DNA of 64,000 nucleotides from Corbicula japonica (Eukaryota; Mollusca; Bivalvia; Venerida; Cyrenidae), in contig JAZAYU010000018.1 in the NCBI GenBank assembly GCA_038501625.1, forward strand, positions 9,068,397-9,132,396, written 5' to 3'. This document shows, piece after piece, positions 47,101 to 57,500 of the stretch. A program made the translations under genes and the position numbers. Below the pieces are notes generated by a model. It made no database searches. It had not been told where the DNA came from and worked only from the letters and a program-made list of their open reading frames with translations. Each line of letters begins with the position of its first letter. Positions within the stretch are counted from its first letter, which is position 1.

Positions 47101-49782
47101 TTGAAGAACCCGCGCGCATTGTTCGACCGCGGCAAGTTTCACACTTCGACTTATCCGATGAATTTATATAGCATATTTTAGCCGACGGGTTCTAAATTTA
47201 GTTCGACTTATGAAAACATTGTTTAAGTCGAATTCGAGTTAAACGGCGTAAAATTATATGCAATAAGAACACATTTTGACGGGACCGTAAAATTAATTCG
47301 AGATAACCGATGTTTCGACTTAAGCGAGTTTGACACAACGAGTGTGGACTGTATTGTCTCCTCCTGATTCATGACCAGGAAACATTTAGGTAATATGTAA
47401 AAATAATGCAAATACATCCCTAGAAGATTTCCATGAAACAATTATGTTATATTTTATAACAAAATAAATGAAAATATCAATACTGATGTTTCCATTGTAT
47501 GATCTGTGCTTAGAACCTTATGCAGAGTACCAAGACTACTAATAACCACGGGCAAAATAAGTAACTGAATTCTGTAGGAATTGAGTAAGACTGATAATAA
47601 AGGTAAATAAGAGTAAATTATATTTAAAATTTTAAGCACTGCAACTTACCAATAACAAGATATTTTACCTTTGTATTCCGGCGCATAAATACATGAAAAG
47701 CCGTTCATTTTATTAATACACGTCGCTCCATTTTCACATGGACTTGATTCACATTCATCGAGTTCTATAAATACACCAGGAGAATAGTTAAATTTAACAG
47801 ATGTTTAAATATACTGCGTGCCAATGAAAATGCAACACTTTTTTGATTATTTTTGATGTGTGTAAAAGTTTAATAAATTGGCAAAGGTAGATGTATTTTA
47901 AAGTCAATAAGTAACCAAATGATACATTAATTGTCAACTGATATTTTACAATTTCTCTCCTACGGTAACCCCATCAATAGGTAAGAAAGTTTCGTTTCGG
48001 TAAATGTAGGTTGAAATGCATGAATAACCTCAAAACAAGTATATTTGTTTACCTTTACCTACTGCTACACAAATCCAATCTTCAATTTTTAAGTTTAACT
48101 CTACACAAATGTGAAAATGTCAAGACTTCTAGACAACCAGCGACATGAGGTTTTGGGCATGATCCAGGGTGGTATGTCTCGACACTAAATCGCTCGTTGA
48201 ATGCATTTGTCGCCATCGACAATTACTCGCTTGGCCTAACGACATATTAGTGATTTTAAAACACATCTACTTTTGAGAATTTATTAAGCGTTTACACACT
48301 TCAAAAATATTCCCAAAAATAAAGTGTTGCGTTTTTATTGGCACTCAGTATATAAAGACTTTGCATACATCGTATCAAGTCTGCATTTACATTAAGCGAA
48401 AGTGATAATTGTGCATTGCGCCGCATAAAATATGAAATAATATTGATCAGAGCCACGAAATGATTCAGAAACCAATGGCGTCTGTTTTTGTGAAAGTGGT
48501 GATGGCGCAAAGAGCAAATGCTTAAGACTCTGTCGCATGGCGCTTGATTGATGTTGGACTAAAAATGTTTACAATTTTTTTAATTTATGGTTATATCAGT
48601 AATGCTCTACAGTTACCATAATATAAAGTCTCGCTGGCAGTTCTGGATATATTGCAGGCCTGTATCATTCATATTTAACAACAAGTTGAACATAGAGCAA
48701 TGCCACGGCCGAAAAAAAAGTATCGGTTAAAAAACAGGATGCTAAATCCTCCGTATAAATATTCGCCGGTGTCACCTATTAATTATAACATTAAGCGTCT
48801 TCATGGACTTATGATGTTAAAACGCCTGCCTAAGGACCGTGAGGTAAGAAAATCAATAGATATTTGTTTAGCTTTGATAAAGCCGGTTGGAGATCTGACA
48901 GCCAGTTAAAGATTTGTAACTGAGACGTTTCCTTGCAGGAAATAATGTTGTTGTTTTTTTTAAATGTGGTTTATAACCAATAGAGTCCGGTTCCTATTTT
49001 GGAATAATACTTGTTAACGTATATCAGGACTATCCAATCAGCCTTTTTGTGGGTTGTCCCGGTTAGTTCAATTGGCTGCGTTGTCGGAATTGAAGTGCTA
49101 GGCGCTGTCGCCGTGACGGTTCGAGTTCGATCCCAGGTAGAGGAAATATCATTTAAGAATAAAAAACATTTACTTTTATTTATAAAAGTGTTACGAATGT
49201 GTCGTTTCTTTGGAATGTGAAGGCTTACTACCTAATCGATATAAAATTTGTATTAATATGCTATTTTAAATTATGTCTTTTTAACTGCTTCATGTAATAT
49301 AGAATTTGACCTTATTGTGTAATCAAAGTTTTATGTGCGATTGACAATTTTTTTTAAATAATTTTAAATCAACCAAAATTATTTCCATACCCTGATCGTA
49401 CGTTATTATTTTTATTAGAACAATGCAATCGTCGGCATTCTTGAAGTAAATTCGCTGCAATTTTTTTAAGTTGTGGTAAACTTAAAGTGAAAGTGGTTTT
49501 TGTTGACGCAATAATGAAATCATATTAAGAGAGACCATTTTTACAATAAATTTTAATATACATTTCAAGATGTATGTAGTTCCTTATACATGTAGTCCAA
49601 ACATGAAGTATAAAAATGATATACATTAATAAAACAACTAAATATACGTAAATATTAAAGAGCTTACCTATTACCGATGATGATGATGATGATGATGATG
49701 GTGATGATGATGGTGACGATGATGATGAAGATGATGAAGATGATGATAATGACGGTGATGATGATGGTGGTGGTAATGGTGG

Positions 49783-49831
<49 letters not shown>

Positions 49832-51829
49832 AACGATGATGATGATAACGATGATGATGATGATAAGGCTGTCGTGATGAAGGTCTTTTGAGTGCAGGTG
49901 TCTCCTTCCAAGCCCTCTTTGCATCCAAGAGCACATGTTCCATTTTGAAAGCATATTGATAAACCACCAGCAAATTCCTTGCAATTCACGCTGCATTTGT
50001 TTTCACACCAATCACCCCAAAATCCGTTATTACAACCATATGAACATTTTCCGTCTATAAAATTGCATGTGTGATAGTTTAGTGACAAGCAGTTTAAATT
50101 ACAGGGTTGAAGACATGTTCTTAAATAAAATTCATCATGACACTTTTCACAATAGTCTTGCATTAGACATTTCGCACACGCAGTATTGCAATGATAATCA
50201 CACCTTTGACCAACGAACCCCTCTACGCAACCATAACAAATACCACTGTTGTCACAACCATTCAGACATCGAGTGATTGTACAGTTATTCACAACACATT
50301 CGTTTTGTGATAGAGCGTATCCATATGCACATCTGTTACAAACAATCCAATTCTTTTGAATATAACAACTTGTGCAAAAAGGTAGTAAAGTTGAACATGC
50401 GGAACATTGTGTTTCTACATTACCGTTATTGTTGATATATGTCTGCAGATAAAATCCCTCGTTACACATTGTACAATAAAGTACTTATTGTTACTGCACG
50501 TAGTGCAATTTCGTTCACATGGCTGACAAAAAACGATAACTCGGGTTCACTAAAAACGTGAAGGTATCCTGCCTTACACCCTAATGTGCATGCCCTTGAT
50601 GAACAGTTCTCTTTGACGCAGGCCCCGCAGTCTTGGTCACACTTTGGACCATAAATACCTCTTTGGCATGCATTACAATTACCAGTTTTATAATCGCAGC
50701 CAGAATCTCCGCATGTTGCAGAACATTGTGTGGTAACTGAAAGATGAAATATAAAATCATAAAGGCGTAGGCGATATAAATAATATCTCATACTGAGAGG
50801 AACTTCGATTGCGTTAAGCTCAATGTTATTATGCTTTGTCCAGCCTAATTTAAGTGCTTTGTCCTGGTAAGATTGTGAAGGCAAGAAGACAGGACGACTC
50901 CGCGAGTGAATACATTCATAGTAACAAGCATTCAAAGATTTAGTCGTCAGATTGATCCACATCCACAAAATAACTAAAATGTTTGTATATAAGTGTGATT
51001 TTAGTGAATTATAATCCGCGAATTTTAATACCAAAGAAATTGGCGGAAATCCACAATCCACATAACTGGATCCCTACAAAACCCGATATTAATGTATTCA
51101 TGGTTTGCATGTCAATTTAGGTTCAAAAAAGACATAACAAACATATGGCAAGTAAGTAGAAATACATCTGTTCATAATTACATAAACATAAAACTTCTGT
51201 TTTAGGTGACTAGAATGTATGTGAAAGAAATTAAGAACCAGTATTAACCTTTTGTACACGCAGATGACAAAGATGTTATAAACCGCTGAATGACTTTGTA
51301 GTCTTAGCTTTAAACTGTTATATCAGCCTTCAGTTATATAACTTTGAATCTGTAGGATAAGAACCTGATTAAAATTCACAATAAAGCAAACATCGATATT
51401 GTTGTTGATCGTTTGTTACTTTAACGTCGGCTGAATGATGATTTGTTAAGGTTTACACTACGAGTTTAGTTGAACCTACTTTATTTCTAGAAAACGATGG
51501 GAAGGAAAACAGTTTTTGACGTTGCCTAAGTTCTCTCGGATAAATATGGCTCTGCCTTAAAATTGCCTTACCAACGACTCAAAATAAAGTCTTAGTTTTA
51601 TGGTTTTGTTAATAATACCTTTAAAACTAAATTAGTTTAGAAACCTCGTTAATCAGCATTGTTATTTAACAATAATTACAACACAGTATTTCTTTCGTCA
51701 GTTTTATCATCTACAGTGTTGTATTTATGAAGTTGATGTTTATGTTGTAAAAATAAAACAAAACAAAAAAACTTTACCTTGACATTGGCAGACTCCGACA
51801 AAGAGAACAAGCCAACATATATAGTTCAT
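44054..51829 (-). CDS. Type I membrane EGF-like/scavenger-type receptor (whole gene)
   Basis: Six coding exons on the minus strand: 51829-51778, 50736-49668, 47764-47669, 45089-44994, 44736-44632 and 44115-44054. All introns are phase 1. Order: signal peptide; about 230 residues of EGF-like, cysteine-rich repeats; a serine/proline stalk; two short calcium-binding-type EGF modules; one TM helix; a 19-residue tail ending FVEYINTTLDH. The ectodomain resembles multiple-EGF phagocytic and scavenger receptors. The short tail has no ITAM or NPxY, only a lone tyrosine. The large exon has two frame changes (near 50528-50533 and 50464-50467), so the gene is either decaying or carries assembly indels; the rest of the splice chain is clean. 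Introns hold a Penelope tail, a mariner-like MITE and a SINE. Confidence 0.75.
44632..44736 (-). CDS. EGF receptor gene, TM exon
   Basis: A 105-nt phase 1-1 exon, acceptor GTTTTCAG, donor ACAG|GTAGGT. After DERH it encodes a single hydrophobic helix, AVIGGLSAAVALLFAALVVL, followed by AILSVNVGTG. Confidence 0.85.
44994..45089 (-). CDS. EGF receptor gene, EGF module 2
   Basis: A 96-nt phase 1-1 exon. It encodes INECESGPCEKGATC, then NGYSCIYAPAYKG: a calcium-binding EGF start (DINEC). Where the fifth cysteine is expected there is Tyr (SCIY), and the sixth is absent before the exon ends. Confidence 0.85.
45284..46037 (-). mobile_element. Penelope-like copy C, 5'-truncated
   Basis: In reverse it runs from the family end ATGCATATCAGGAATGGCC at 45290 through the tail hairpin (about 45450-45475). 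It continues into the C-terminal coding part of the reverse transcriptase (words matching copy B 13930-14194), stopping abruptly at 46037. A deletion of about 30 bp relative to copy B lies near 45885. It sits in the intron between the two EGF exons. Confidence 0.85.
46437..47351. mobile_element. 915-bp mariner-like non-autonomous element
   Basis: The ends CAGTTCACACTCGTTGTGTC and, inverted, GACACAACGAGTGTGGACTG are flanked by TA on both sides. The words TTCGAGATAWCCGA and GGGACCGTA occur near both ends in direct orientation. There is no transposase frame. Confidence 0.8.
47669..47764 (-). CDS. EGF receptor gene, EGF module 1
   Basis: A 96-nt phase 1-1 exon, acceptor TTTATAG, donor CAAAG|GTAAAA. 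It encodes LDECESSPCENGATC and NGFSCIYAPEYKG. It is a close paralogue of EGF module 2 and lacks the same two cysteines. Confidence 0.85.
47812..48350. mobile_element. 539-bp mariner-like MITE
   Basis: The left end TACTGCGTGCCAATGAAAAT and the inverted right end TACTGAGTGCCAATAAAAAC continue into GCAACACTTT, with TA on both flanks. The interior has no coding frame. It lies in the receptor intron between the stalk exon and EGF module 1. Confidence 0.8.
48700..48843 (+). CDS. Possible first exon of a small basic protein
   Basis: ATG at 48700 opens MPRPKKKYRLKNRMLN and runs 48 codons to a consensus-like donor CGTGAG|GTAAGA in phase 0. It lies antisense inside an intron of the EGF receptor gene. 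There is no domain match and no second exon was found, so it may be chance. Confidence 0.25.
49008..49150 (+). repeat. tRNA-derived SINE, copy 2
   Basis: The better-preserved copy: box A-like GTTAGTTCAATTGGCTGCG at about 49062-49080 and box B-like ACGGTTCGAGTTCGATCCC at about 49117-49135, ending GGTAGAGG. It aligns over about 140 bp with 32222-32385. Confidence 0.75.
49668..50736 (-). CDS. EGF receptor gene, large ectodomain exon
   Basis: The acceptor is ATCTTTCAG; the donor AATAG|GTAAGC at 49668 is in phase 1. From the N-terminus: TTQCSATCGDSGCDYKTGNC and several EGF/furin-like cysteine clusters, then CSYGCNNGFWGDWCENKCS, then a Ser/Pro tract of about 70 residues (about 49675-49870) encoded by TCA/ATC repeats. 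The reading frame changes twice, in a six-base homopolymer at 50528-50533 and at an ACAC dinucleotide repeat at 50464-50467. Cysteine spacing continues properly across both only if the frame is switched. Exon length is one base off a multiple of three for its phases. Confidence 0.75.
49675..49870. repeat. (GAT)n / (ATC)n microsatellite in coding sequence
   Basis: About 195 bp of near-pure GAT triplets on plus, with scattered GGT and AAC interruptions. On the minus strand, in the receptor frame, it encodes the Ser-rich stalk. Methionine- or histidine-rich frames over it are artefacts. Confidence 0.95.
51778..51829 (-). CDS. EGF receptor gene, exon 1 (signal peptide)
   Basis: ATG at 51829, one base after an acceptor CTTTTACAG. 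It encodes MNYICWLVLFVGVCQCQ and ends at donor CAAG|GTAAAG in phase 1, which joins in frame to VTTQCSATC of the next exon. Confidence 0.8.
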
Positions 51830-52169
51830 ACTGTAAAAGAAATTGTTTAATTTTAGAATCTAGTAAGTGATATTACAATCTTCATTTTACAGCGTCGATG
51901 AGTTCAGAACATAGAAATAGTAAGAAGTGGGGTGATAGAATCAACTGTTAAAGCTGGGGAGGGATATGATTATGTACTGTTAGTCATTCCGAAAAAGAGG
52001 AGAGAGGGGGTATATGAGTAAAAGAGCAAAGAATGGAAATAAGAGAGGGAGGGGAAACTTATTATCATAAATGATATAAGTTCATAAGAAATCTCACTGT
52101 ACTACAAAAAGGCATCAGCACCCGATGTGGATATTAGTCTTACTATAGAAAATGGATAAAATAACTCAC

Positions 52170-52215
52170 CTTAAGTTAGATCTTAGACATCTAGCTTGTA
52201 CATTCCTTTTCCCTG
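52170..52215 (-). promoter_or_regulatory. Possible 5' UTR exon of the EGF receptor gene
   Basis: A donor AACTTAAG|GTGAGTT ends at 52170 on the minus strand and can pair with the acceptor one base before the ATG at 51829. The upstream edge and promoter are not resolved. Confidence 0.35.
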
Positions 52216-54479
52216 TCATCTAAGCGAAAATAAAAGTTGCATATTTGTTAAAAGAACACATCCTTGCACAGCCCATGAAAACTTTTGGTTTGTATAACTT
52301 CCTTGTTTTAAAGATTGTCTTACGTGACAGCAACCTGAATAGATGATAATGTCGCAAAAATTAACAAAGCGTATAAAGGAAGAAGAGTGTAAAGTCTGTT
52401 TTAAAATACCATGCTTACTGTGTTTCATATAAAACTACACCATCCTTCATCTGTATGTGTTCGGGTTAATATACAACTATAGAATTTCATTTATGTGAAA
52501 CAAAGCCTGTGTATAAAGATTAAATATGCCCTTATCAAAACTGTTAGTTTATTTAGTTTCATTGTACCCTTTTTGAATGCACATTTAGTGGCATGCAGCT
52601 TTGACATTTAACTCGGTAGGTTAGTTCATCCATATTTTATGCATGATGAAAACGGTTAAGCTTTTTTATCGGTCGTTCGGCTAAGTTGATCAATAATCAG
52701 GTAATAATCACTAGTATAGAAATAGATATTGCTGCAAACGAAAACAACACGAATCACGTAAAACAAACAAAAGAATAAAGTAAATAAGTATAAACCACTT
52801 AGATATATAGAATGTCCCGTGAACGACCATTTGCAAGTTGCAAGTACACGTAAACGCTGCAATGACATGATTACATAATTATTTTTGTCCATTTGTATTT
52901 GTTTATTTTTACGTAATTTATGTTTGCCACTGACTGTTTCAAGCACGTCATCGCTTTTTCTTGTCAGTGGTGTGCGGTGTCTTATTTTGACATTTCACTG
53001 TAATTGCATTAAATAGCTCACAAAATTATTAATGCTGGCAAATGATAAGTTTGTCCTAACCGACTGTTGCCTTAACATCATAATTATACGAATACGTGTA
53101 GTAAGTATCTAAAACCGGTTACAATGTGTACTCAATCGTTAGCGGCAATAATTAAGATACCCTAGCATAAATCGAAGGGGAGCATAATTTATGTAAGTCG
53201 CTTTGTAGTATTAAGTAACAGTTCGCTAAACTTTCCGACCACTTTTGCGCTTTTTGGGTACTTGAAATCTGCTATGAAAAAGTATGAAGAATGGTTGAAT
53301 TAAGCATTATTTTAAATAAAACTGCATCTAGGACTAGACTCTGTGTTATCTTAATTTTATACAGACGATAGGATATTTTTAAAACGTTGTTCAATGTTGA
53401 AAAAACGAACTGCAGGAAAGATTGGTTGCGTGAGTAAATGTTTTTCGCCTCTTTTTCGCTGGGGTCTCAATTTCATAGTAGTGAGGGGTATGATCGAATG
53501 TCAACGATCTTAAAAACTGAAGCCACATATTCCGTTTTCATTGACAAAAGAAAAAAAACACGAGATAACGGTTTGAACTAGCTACATACAGGGAGCTATG
53601 TAAATCATTTAATACTTAAAATAAGTACAAGCCACCGATCTGAAACTTCTTAAATGAGTTTCTTCTCCCATTAACAGTAATATGGCTAGAGCCCATCTGT
53701 CTAATCATGAAAAATCAATTATATAAAAGATGCATACCTTAAGCCGTCTAACATTACATACATGTAATTAAGTTTAATAACAGGCTCATCATTGACGTAA
53801 TCAATACTTACAAAACAAATGTACGGGTATGCTTATAGTCAGTAATTTACCTTTAGTTATTATCACAAATTATAAATATCGACATAAACAACAATAATAT
53901 TAAAAATAACAACTCTAAAATCTGATGGGTTTTTATTGCGCAAAGAACATAGTTAGTATAATAATCACAAACAGAATTAAAATAAAATAATAGCTACAAA
54001 GAATAGACAAAATGATCATTATAATGGTTAAGAAAGGGATTATAAATAACAAAGTAACAGTCTCGAAGATCATTATTAATCATTATCAACACGAATGGCA
54101 TTATAATTTTCCCAAATATCATTATAATAATAGTCAAGAGAAACATAATTATAATAGTTAATGAGATCATTATTATAATCATAAAGATCCTATTTATCTA
54201 TTAATCCTTGGGAAGATCATTATAGTGGGACACACATCTGATGCTGAAAAGTTCATTTATCTGACATCTTGTGGTGAAAGAAAGTAATCTGTTTAAGTTT
54301 CGTTGAATGAAAAAAAGCAGTATATATTATTAAGATGATTTCAAAAATTCATTGTTTGTTAAGCATGTCATTTCCTTGTTTGCCTATTAAAGCTGCATGA
54401 ACTATTATTTAACTTAACGCAGATCGTCAGTGTTGCATTTTAATTGCTTTGCTTTTTTCCGTTAGAACAACTTGACCGT
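52216..54479. other. Intergenic stretch between receptor and phosphatase genes
   Basis: AT-rich. A patch of ATCATTATAAT low-complexity words lies at about 53995-54230. No supported exon; the modest open frames here lack domain or splice support. Confidence 0.5.
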
Positions 54480-54560
54480 CTACAGTATGTTCGTATAATC
54501 CTTCGATTCAGATGTCTTGGCATACACATTAACACATCTGTAACAAAACTTGAATTGCTC
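54480..54560 (-). CDS. RPTP last exon
   Basis: Acceptor TTTTTTTCAG, 81 nt, phase 0. It encodes EQFKFCYRCVNVYAKTS and ends DYTNIL with TAG at 54482-54480. This matches the QYxFCYxxxxxY helix at the end of RPTP catalytic domains. Confidence 0.85.
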   Translation of the reverse strand, partial: EQFKFCYRCVNVYAKTSESKDYTNIL

Positions 54561-57500
54561 CTGAAAAAAAAAACAACAAATAAACAAATCAAAAGGCTTC
54601 GCAAATTAAAAACAAGTGCTTCACAGTAAATAAGTAACAAAACTGTAAATGAAATAAGACCATAAAACTATTAAAATCTTCCGAATCAACCGTAAACGGG
54701 AAAACTGCTGTACGATACATGTATTATCCAAGGGAATCCAATACGTAAAACTGGTAAACTATACGCAAACTGTAACAATAATGATAATATGTTTGTTTTA
54801 CCTTTTAGGCGCTCGTTTTTTGTGTTTTGTGCCAATAACAATGTTTCTCTAAACCATAAATTTTAAGATGATCTAAATATCTATGAGCATACTCCTATGT
54901 TGACCCGTGAGTCGGGTCCAATATATTCTTATATAGGTAATTTTAAAAGAGAAATGTACTCTTGTAAATACCCGTGTAATTAAAATATATATTAACTATC
55001 AATGATCATTGAAGCAAGTAAATTACTCATTGTGTGGATGAGTCTATATATCAATAATTCCTACAAATATATGCACGACTGTATTCTTGAAATCTAACTG
55101 AACTTACAAAATCCTGCAATGCACTACGTCTTCTACCACGTACATGACATATCGTGTTGATGACACTTAACTCTCTGTCAGTGGTCAGTTTTTCGAGCAT
55201 GATAGCTATTGCACACACCAATCCACTTTTCTTTGCCCATTCACTTAAAAGGAAGGTGTTACATAATTGTCATTATGATTTGTGTCAATTTTCTCGGTAA
55301 TTCATTTTCAAAATTGTCGACTGGAGTTGATAGTTAATTCACCAATTTTGAACTTGATACATTGTACAAGTTTGCTGGTTGGGCAAGTGAGAGGTTGTTA
55401 CTAACTAGACCTTGTTACAACCCCAAATGGAAAATATTGCCCAAAAGCGATAAACCTCTTCGGGTTTTCTTTTCTTAATCCTCGTGCTTTCTTAATCGGA
55501 TAATCGTTGTAATTTAAGCTAAGTCTTGTAGTTTTTATCATATTTAATTGAGAGTGAGGCTTCGTTTTCTGCATGTCGCTTTTCCTGATAGCCGTGTTTC
55601 ACTTTAAGAAATGTATGTTTAAATTCGTTCACTAGAACCATTGAATGGGCTCATTTCTTAACTAATCATTTGTTGAACATTTCGTTTTTTTTCCTTTTCA
55701 TGTCCAGTTTCTTTGGTTCAATGTAACGTATTCATATCAATCCAGTAAAATATTTAACTTAATTGTTCATAACATGTATTCAGATGCAACTTACAGACAA
55801 TGAATCAGTATAGGTCTATCATCCGTTCTTCGTTGTCTATTGACAGCTAACAGCAGACTCATGAAAGCTTGCATGCTTCCAGGGACAATGTCTTCCTTCT
55901 TCCATGCATTAAAGTGATAGTGTACAATCTTGTTGTCGGATGGCTAAAAACATAAAATCATTTTTAATGAATAAGCAATCTCAAAACAGAATGTAATTAT
56001 TGAGGAATAAACTGTTAGTAAGATGGTTTCTACCGACAAGAGACTTCTGTTATGTATAATCAATATGAACAGTGTATATCACTTATTTGATTTCAAATAC
56101 ATAACTTTTAGTGTTGCATGTTTATATTAAAAATCGTTAAGTGTAAATGTTTTATTACATGCTTACTTTTTCAAATATTTTGTTAGATAACGCCATTTAA
56201 AGTTACAGTAATATCGTACGGTTTGTCGGAATTTTTTTTAGCAGAAGGAGTCAGGGGCGGAGCTGGCAGCGTTAGTTCCTGTATAAATATACGACCTGAA
56301 GTTGTACTGCTGAATGTGTATAAATTGACACTTTCTTAGAAAAAAATCAACGCAAATCCACGATTTCAAAGCAAGTTGATATGTTCCTACTGATGGTTAT
56401 TGCCTTTCGACCAAAGCTTGGATCGAGAAAGGGAACTATTCTGAAAAGGGCATAGCGTTTTCGTAAGTTTGTAAAAGTCGGACTCTTTGGAAAGGTGACA
56501 TGTTCTGACCGACTTTCTGTTTATCCCAGATGGGATTAGCCTTTTTCGCATTTTGATCATAGAACAGAAGAAAAATCTGCCCTTGTTTTATCACAAAGTT
56601 TAACTGTTGAGCAAGAGATTCTGAATTAGGTCTCCTTTACGATATATCGAAACAATATTTAGAAACCAGCAGTAGGAACATATCAAAATGCCATGATTTC
56701 ATGTATTCTTTTTCTATGAAAAATGTCAACTTATGCACTTTCAGCAGTAAAATTTTGTGATTAAACAAGTGCAGATATTAATATTTGACCTTGCTATCAT
56801 TGTTTATAGATCCAATGCCATTAGGGTTTCACAGTTGGCGAAAGTGAAAAAGCTTCTGTTGCCGACGGCAAGCTTTTCATGCAATGCCACCTTTCGAAAC
56901 AGTCGTAGTTTTACACGGATACTAATGCTGCCAGCTTCGCCCTTGAATCGCATTGCGAAAAAACATTCCGACAAAATATAGGACAAGACTATCCCCTCTC
57001 AATCACAAGTTACCACTTCTCGATCCAAGCTGTCATCGAATGGCAGTAACCAGCAGTAGGAACATATCAAAATGCTTTGATAACATGTATTCCTTTTCTA
57101 TGAAAAATGTCAAGTATTACACTTTCAGCAGTAAAACTTTGTGATTAAACAAGTGCGGATACTCATTTTTTCCTTGCTAACATTGTTCATACGTCCAATG
57201 CCATTAGGGTTTGAACAGTAGGTGAAAGTGAAAAAGCTTCCGTTGCCGACGGCAAGCCTTTTATGCTATGCCACCTTTCGAAACTGTCATAGTTTAACAC
57301 GGACACTATCGCTGCCAGCTCCGCCTCTGAATCGCATTGAGAAAAAACATTCTGACAAAACTTAGGATATGGCTATCCTCTCTCAACCAAAAGTTACCGC
57401 TTCTCGATACAAGCTGTCGTCGAATGGCAGTTACCAGCAGTAGGAACATATCTAAATGCTTTGATTTCGTGTATTCTTGCTCTATGAAAAATGTCAAGTT

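Noticed and set aside
49664..49996. Poly-His, poly-Ile and poly-Met frames over the GAT repeat
   Set aside because: They are other frames of the trinucleotide tract; the Ser frame is the one in phase with the receptor exons.
52656..52946. 96-residue minus-strand hydrophobic frame
   Set aside because: No homologous motif, no splice context and AT-biased codons; probably chance.
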